Positions 56,745-64,000 of a stretch of 64,000 nucleotides of DNA are shown here, piece after piece; position 1 is the stretch's first letter; every line of letters begins with the position of its first letter. The notes under the pieces were generated by a model. It did no database searches. It was not told the origin of the DNA and saw only the letters and a list, made by a program, of their open reading frames with translations. Source of the DNA: Thinopyrum elongatum (taxonomy: Eukaryota > Streptophyta > Magnoliopsida > Poales > Poaceae); NCBI GenBank assembly GCA_011799875.1, contig CM022303.1:730990970-731054969 (forward strand), given 5' to 3'. The position numbers were made by a program, and so were the translations under genes.

Positions 56745-59700
56745 TATGATATTCCTTATTACAAGCATCATGGCTGCGTGCGGAGGCATATACATGGGTG
56801 GAGCCGGCAGGCAGGAAGTGTTTACCAACAATAATAGATTATTGGAGTATGCGGATCAAACCCACATCGTCGTCGGATTAAGTTGTTTCAGATTATCAAG
56901 TTGATGTCAAAATACATCTAATCAAACATGAAATAGAGGATGACATCTTATTATGAAGAGGCTGCATGTGGGGCTTGGTAGAATAATCACGAGAGAGGAC
57001 TCACTCGCTGCCATCATGCATCTTTTGTAAATACTTCCTTCAGGTTACACAGCACCGACCCAAGTAGGTATAGTGATCACAAATAGGCTTGGCCTGCATG
57101 CCGTGTGAGTGTAAATATTGTTGATTGCACACCGCGTTTGCAACGTGCATGTACACTAGCAACTCCGGTCACAAACGACACATCCTCTGTTGTCTCTGTC
57201 TGTCATCGCCCATGCTCCTCTATTTGAATGCTCCGTTGCCGTGATTTTTTTATTTTTTTTATGAAGATGAATGCTCATTGTTGGATACCTAGACTCCTTG
57301 ATTTCGAAGGGATTGGCGCATGGTCACGTGATGTGCCCCTTGGTTTGGCAGGTGCGCTATTATCGCTCACTGTTATTTTTTGTTCCATGCATACCTTTTG
57401 GGTTGGTTTGATTGTCGAGTCTCTATCATCTTGATTGAGCTCCTGCTCAACGTCCCCAAGTTTGCAGTATCTAATTCTCCAAGTGTTTGCAGTGCATGTG
57501 TTACCAAATTTAAATGAGGATTTTAAAAACTAAGGAATAATAAAGTAAATTTGACTGTGCCAAGCAACACACCAAAAGGGTCTCTATAAAGTCAAGGCAC
57601 TCACCACCTCCACGGGCTGCCACAAATTGTTTGTCCCTTTCTTCATCCCAGTTCACCTGATGGCCATTTACCTTCCCCCGCACTACTTTCCTGCACCATG
57701 CCTGTGATGGCAATTATTGGTGTGAAAAAGGAAGTTGTTCTTATGTGGGCAATGTAAACATGGTGAGTGGTGACAAAAAAAACAAAAACCCTAACCGCTG
57801 ATCATGTGTGTCAAAACATAAGATCTACGAGACAACATTCTTTCATGTACGCTTGCACTGGTCATTGTTTGCCATTCAAATCACAATGAAGGTAATTGGG
57901 TAATTGAACATTATTGAATCGTCGAATCAATACACAACTGGCACACTATTGATTGGCAACCATGACCACATGGCCACCCCATGTTGGTGGTCTTCCGATG
58001 TCATGTATGATGGGAATGGATAACCTTTATTTTCTCAAGCAAGAGCTTTGCTTCTCATAAGAAAATAGCCATGGATTAAAAAAATTGCTTTGCATGTAGC
58101 CGTGAGAAGCCAAAATGTTTGGCAACTAATTATAATGGTTTGGTAATGTGCACTTGATATTTGTTTCTATAAACTGATCAAAGTTGAGAAGTGTGGACTT
58201 TTGAAAAAAAAAATACCTCTTATATTTAGGAGAGGAGAGGGAGTACATCTTAAGAGTAACTTTCCTAATATAAAGGTCTCTGGTATTGTGAGGATCGACA
58301 ACTAACGATGGTGATGATTATACTAGTGAATAATGCGAATGAACGAACAACATACCTTGTTATTGTAAAACCCAGACAACTAAAGGATTCATTTCTACGT
58401 GTCGAATCATACATGATATGTGGTTCGCGCGGTGTCTACAAGAAAAAGAAAACAAATTGTAATGAGCACACACTACCTGAACTGAATTATCTCAACAACC
58501 AAACCAACAAATAAAAAAAAAAAAATAACAGCTTTTATTTTCTCAAGTCCTGTCCAAAAAAGGAGAACAGGATTCTATTCATCACATCAAACTCAATCTA
58601 AGTCGGTTATTATCGGTCTCATGGGATTTCCTGTAATCCGTCGACTGAGAACTCAGCCGAAGCCACAAGAATGATTGCCCATCTTAAACTCTCCCAAATA
58701 CACGCACATATAGTTGCATGATGTTCTTTTTGTAAGTGGGATATTCTTTTCTCTAGTAACCAGCCATAATTTGTTGTATTGCTTGTAGCTGAACCAACCC
58801 ATAACACGTCTCTGCAGCCATTAATGACTAATTTTATACAATCAAATGTTTGAGATCATCAACTATTGGTCTGTGGCAGTGAGTTAAGACGATAGGGGCG
58901 ACTTCTGTTTAGCACTAATCTTGTCATGGTTAGTAGTTAAGTGTTAAGTTTTGTGTTGTGTTACTGGCCGAGTGATGTTAGCTAGGAGTTAGGTTATGTG
59001 CAGTGTGGGTGGTTGAGATGTGGCAGTAATTGCCATGAGGGATGCCGTTGTGCAAAGAGTGAAATTAGTTAGTGTGCTGCATTGCATGTTAGTGCCTACA
59101 GCCGTAGCCAGGTCCGTTGGGTAGTCTTCTCCTGGAGTGAATAAGGAGAGTGGCCGGTCAGAAAATTGTCGTGGTGTAGCATGAGGTCTGTTGTGGCGTG
59201 CAGGAGTTGGTTATGGGCTATGGCATGAGTTTGTGGGGATGGTGGCTGGTGCCAAAATATGTTTAAATAGTCACACTTTGAGGGAATGCAAAAAGGCCGT
59301 GAGGGCGGAGAAAAAGATGTAGCCACCGTGTTACCATCAAGGAAGTGACTTTGGCAAAGTTATGTTCATCTTCCTAGTGCAAGATGGGGTTGCGTGTGAA
59401 GTTCCCCACATGTGTGTATGTGTTCATGCGAGACAGAAGAGTGAGAGTTGTGTGAGGCAACGGAGCAAGAAGAAGAGGGCGTGGCGCGAGGCGGCAACCA
59501 TAGATTCTTACGCAAGAGAACATGCATGGGCGCATGTGCATGGGCGACGCGGTTTTGGGCATGGCACGGTGTGGCCGCTGCACCGGCGTGGTGGTTCCAC
59601 AGACGACTTGGCAGGACGGCTTGCGGCGGCGGCTGGCTAGTTCCTGTGTCGGCTCGTCTGTGGGGTGCGGCTTGTGTCGGCTTCAATCCCTCTTAGCCGG

Positions 59701-62700
59701 TCGCGCCGACGCGCTCTTTCGTCTAGGGTTGTGGCCTTCCCAGTGCGGACCATCGCTCGTCTCACGCCCGGCAGCAGTGATGAGACTAACGTCTCGCGCC
59801 GGGCTGCAGGACAGGCTCGTGGAGCCTGTTTTGGCCGGCCCTCTGGGTCCCGGCGTGGGCTGGCCTAGGGCCCATCGCCGCCAGAGGGGGCCTTTCCGAT
59901 GTCCCTTTTGGTTGAGATAGCGGCGGGGTCTCGGATTAGATGGTGTCAAACGTCTTGGAAGTGCGGGGGCGGCCACCTAGTGGTTGTAGCGCGTGCTCAG
60001 GCAGAGCCCATGACCCTAATAGTAGCTATATGGAAACTGCATGCAGGCCGATACACAGTTTTCTTTTCACAGCTGTGATATCGAGATTGAAATGAACGCC
60101 CATTGATCACTAGTCATTCACTTGTATACGCCAGTAGTATCTTACACTCACATTGACAATTGTACTTTCATTTGGTGGGGCACGGCCTTGTGCACCTCCA
60201 GCATTTGTTCCCTGCCCGTCAGTTAATTGATCACCTTGGGCTGCGCTGTCTCGACAAATTGTGACCTTGGTCACCGCTTTAGGATGACGTCCTTTGATAC
60301 TTGAGAGCCTGGACTGCAAACCTCTTGAATACGCATCAGTGCAATCTCGTACTATTATGTACTGTAGGCTAGTAGGAGAGCTACATATTTTCCTATGGCT
60401 GCCAACTTGTTGCACAAGCAAGATGGATGAAACACAAATATGTGTGCGGTGCGAGCCAAGCTATGCTGGTAAATCAGGCAAGAGGCATTATTCATATATA
60501 TCGCTGGCTCGTCCTGAGTCGTCTCAGGTTCATTCGAGACGTAAAGCTGAAGGCCGCGATGCATAGTTTTTCACTTTGCTTGAACCTAAAGCGCCTAGGC
60601 TTTTCCCACAATGCGGTCGATGCCCAACACATTAAAATATTGTTGGCTGGGCAGCGATGCCTTAAGAAATTTGTTTGCACCGGTTCACAGTGTGGTGGTA
60701 ACTCTATGGCCTGAACTGGAGTAGGCCCCCGCACGTGAATCGAAAACTCAGCAAGCCATCAACTTCAACTGCGTACCTTCTCAGTCTACTTTACTTTTCT
60801 TGTGTGGGCCATCGAGCTAAAACTGTTTGCAGCTTGGTAAGTTTGGCATCGGAGCATGTACGTGCCTCGCGTGCTCAGAAATTGTTCTTAATGGCACCGG
60901 CTGGGCAATGTGGGGTCATTGGTGCTCAAAATGAAGCAAAAAGTGATTTTGGCACCTCTGTTTTTGGCCTACATAGTGGAGGGTGGTGTGGCTGGCGGCA
61001 ACCTAGTAGTAGTAGTGGAGGTTCGCCATCACATGAATTAATTCAGACTGTTTTATTGTCACTTTGTCCACTGGGGGGGGGGGCTTGTCGATTGGTGTGG
61101 TAGGTGCCGAATGTCCGCATGAGTAATGTAGTCTGGCAGCAGGTGCGAGCACCAAATAATCAGGATCTAACCGCTGCCTTGGCCATCCAAAAGGGAGTTT
61201 AACAGTGTCAGGCTTTGATTATAAGTGCATAATGAACGTATGGCCATAGATACACTGAGGTTGAATGAATCAAACGACTCAATGTCCTGCAATCCGTGTT
61301 TGATACATCATGGCCAAGGAGCAATTTCGGCGACATCAACTGTTTGCCAAGGAATGAATCCCTCTCTATTTGCATCTATCTGGTTATATGTTTCACATCG
61401 CAAGCAAACTACTGTTGTATACAAGAAATGAAGGAGATCAGTCCAGAGTGTCCCCTCCTCCTCTGCTCTGCAAAACAGAGGAATAACAGCGACAAATACA
61501 AACTAACCTCCCCCTTGCTGTCTGTTTGTTTTTGTTGAACCCTCGGTGAAATAACTCATTTGATTTGTGATCATGAGTTTGTATACAAGAGATGACCTGG
61601 TCAAATCAGATGACTAATGATTTGTATGTGTGCAATGAAGGACTAATAGAAATTTTCATCAGAATGAAGACATTACCTATCATCATCACTGAGAAAACTG
61701 CATCTGCCCAAAAACACTTTCGGGGGACTTTAAGAACCAATTCGTCACACGAATTGCTCATCAGGTAAGGATCCCTCTCTGACAGCAAGCCAAGTCTTTC
61801 CACATCAGCGGACTAAACTTCTAACTACTGCTAGTGTAGGATCAGAACCGTTTCTTTTCTTCCTCTGTTTTTCTTTCTTCCTCTGTTTGTTTTTAGAAAG
61901 AAACAGAGGACTTAAGATAGAGAAATACTCGGTACTGCGGTGCACTCCTCTTCCACCTCCTCTGTTTCATCCCCTCATGTTTTTTTTTTTCTTTCCTCTG
62001 ATTTCTGTTTTTGAAGAAACGAGGATTAATATTGAGAAATACAAACTCCCCCAGTGCTTGTTCCCCTTCCTGATGATAATTCTCCACGCTGCACCAGCAC
62101 CCAGGATTTGGTGGGACTCGTCACCTCTTCTCCATCTTCCATCCTCCACCTCTTTTCATTCACCAGTGCCCATCTCCTACAGGAAGCGGCAAGACTTGAA
62201 AGCAAGCCGCATGAGCAACATGCTATTGGGCCGTGAAGCAAACCTGACCATTTGGCAAACCCTGCCTTCCCATCTTACATGTGCTGGCAAGGGACGGGTC
62301 CAGCGAAAAAACGTATTAAAAGCAGTCTTGCCACCGTTCTGAAGGGACCACCACAATGACAAAACGCTGTATAACATATTCATAGCATCAGCACACAACC
62401 ATATAGTATGAAAGGTACTAAGGGATGGCCTGGTTGGAGTTTTTCTCATCGCGCGGCTTTGGATCAAGAGTCACCAGTGTGGGCTGAAAATGACGATGCG
62501 TTTGGTTTCTCCTCTGCAACCAAGGAAAAATATGATGAGAAATAAGTCCAGTAAGGGATATCACAAAGACAGCGATGGAACAAAAAAAGGTTTCCAAAGT
62601 GTTTACGGGATTTGGGGAAAGAACAATGACAAATTTAACAAGGTATTTCCTGTGTCATGTTTATCAAGATGCGGTGGTCAACATATAATCTAGTTTTGGT

Positions 62701-64000
62701 ATTAATATGTTTCTGACAGTTGCAACATCAGCCTATCCCTCCACTATAATTTGAACATTCCTACTCACACAAACAGGGTTATAATAACTTCAGACCTGCT
62801 GCTTTGTGTTGTGTAGTTTGAAGGTTGTTACTCTGAACCTTTGGAACCATGCCTCAATACATACTCCTAATGCAGTCCCCTCCATATACAGATGCAAAGG
62901 GATAACATACCTTTCATGATATCCTGAGATCTGGACGAGATGAAGTTGCCATCCACTGGGCAGATACAATTCTCATGGGTTGAAAAGATGATCGTAACTG
63001 ACATGAGCTCTGACAGTATATGTCATTGAAAATAGAAACGATTAGAAATAGTGAAAACTACTGCAAAAAATAGGTAGTTGTAGAGTAGACTAATTCCTGA
63101 ATCTCTGGTCAGTTTCAGCACCTTAATAAGTAATGGCACAATAACTTCAAATCCTTGATGCACAGCATCCCTAGAATGCTGGCAACTTTTTCCAGATTAC
63201 AGCTCATAAGATCTGCAAATCATAAAATGACTAATTACTAATTATATGCCCCAAATTAAAAAATCATTATAAATGTAACTGTTGAAAATCCAGGTCAATT
63301 CAACAACTTCCTGTGCAGCTTTGTGGATATTTTTGGTGACAACCTTGCACAATTTGGAGTACAACTAACATGAAACCTCATCAACGTATTGGGGTCTCAT
63401 AAGAATATTCCATGTTGTTTCCGAGAGAGAAATGAGACTCACCTGCTGTAAAAATAATCACTGATTGTAACAAGAACGACCTCATGTTTTTTCACAGATG
63501 AACTATGAATACAAAACATATTAGAATCTGTGATTCCAAATACAACTTTCATGATTTCTAACCACATCGCAAAGACATGGTTTGGGGTAAAGTACTGAAA
63601 ACAGAATGCCAATTCAGGTTTAATATTGAACATGCTCTAGGAACATGACTGAATATCAGGCCACTGGGCCACACACAATTTTCCAGTGGAAGAACCCTAC
63701 ACAGCTCAGAAAGCCTCTTCATAGAATAAGCCGCTGACAATGCAAATTGCAGAGCAAGAGGTTCATATCGGTTAGCATTCAATATTGAATTTGACAACTG
63801 CATACCTCAACAAGTAAGCAAAACAATGAAAATCATTTTTTGCATAATTAGCAATATGATCTTTTCATCCTCAACCCTCAACTTTCCACGTAAAACCAAC
63901 CCATGTCTTTGTGAGTGCCAATCAAATGTAAAGATTGAATTATCTTGAACCCTACCTGAGAAAACATGAAGAACACCTGCACTGTCTAACACACACCCAA
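56745..64000 (+). repeat. Large direct repeat, copy 2 (continues past window)
   Basis: It starts TATGATATTCCTTATTACAA and tracks copy 1 (45234-52406) to the last base. The unit length is about 11.5 kb start to start. Two replaced stretches stand out: 61073-61104 (11 G then CTTGTCGATTGG) against 49551-49566, and about 61707-61738 against about 50165-50184. Differences are otherwise mostly one-base gaps in either copy. Confidence 0.85.

Overview
The window is nuclear DNA from a grass of the Triticeae (wheat, Aegilops, rye or barley type). The evidence is its repeat content: an Angela/BARE1-type Copia LTR, Stowaway MITEs with CTCC..CCGTCCC ends, CACTA ends with GCCGTC subterminal repeats, and a Helitron with a CCCGTGC hairpin and CTAG end. 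No bacterial, organellar or viral replicon is seen, and no CRISPR or rRNA. The species cannot be fixed from the sequence alone.

Layout. Bases 1-33.8 kb are a nest of degenerate transposable elements. An LTR end (1-440) is followed by the 3' part of a Copia element and its LTR (441-3780). A minus-strand LTR (4749-8160) is split by a Helitron (5022-6979). A truncated Copia LTR follows (8170-9021), then an unassigned stretch with a 49-bp Stowaway. An Angela/BARE1-type element (11790-16102) has a broken gag-pol. It is cut off by a tRNA-Lys-primed LTR element (16103 to about 20413) that carries tandem repeats and an internal tRNA-Lys(CTT)-like gene. Next come two Copia copies in opposite orientation (20414-27968), another Copia pol relic (28.3-30.0 kb), a GC-rich LTR-like block (30.0-32.7 kb) and a LINE 3' end (33.4-33.8 kb).

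From 33.8 to 40 kb the DNA looks lower-copy. It holds the one intact host-like gene model: a two-exon gene (36338-36750) for a 106-residue histidine-rich protein with a C-terminal membrane anchor. Related blocks recur at about 35.5, 37.2, 38.6, 45.2 and 56.7 kb, so the locus has been built by repeated local duplication. CACTA ends, a gypsy-type 'Transposase_28' relic and a strongly strand-asymmetric pyrimidine/purine tract fill 39.5-42.6 kb.

The last 19 kb is dominated by a direct repeat of more than 7.1 kb (45234-52406 and 56745-64000). The copies differ almost only by one- or two-base insertions and deletions, a pattern typical of unpolished long reads, so an assembly artefact must be considered. 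Between the copies lies a decayed minus-strand NB-LRR (disease-resistance type) fragment. Reading frames in this part should not be trusted until checked against raw reads.

Family names and family-typical lengths are from memory; no database search was possible.
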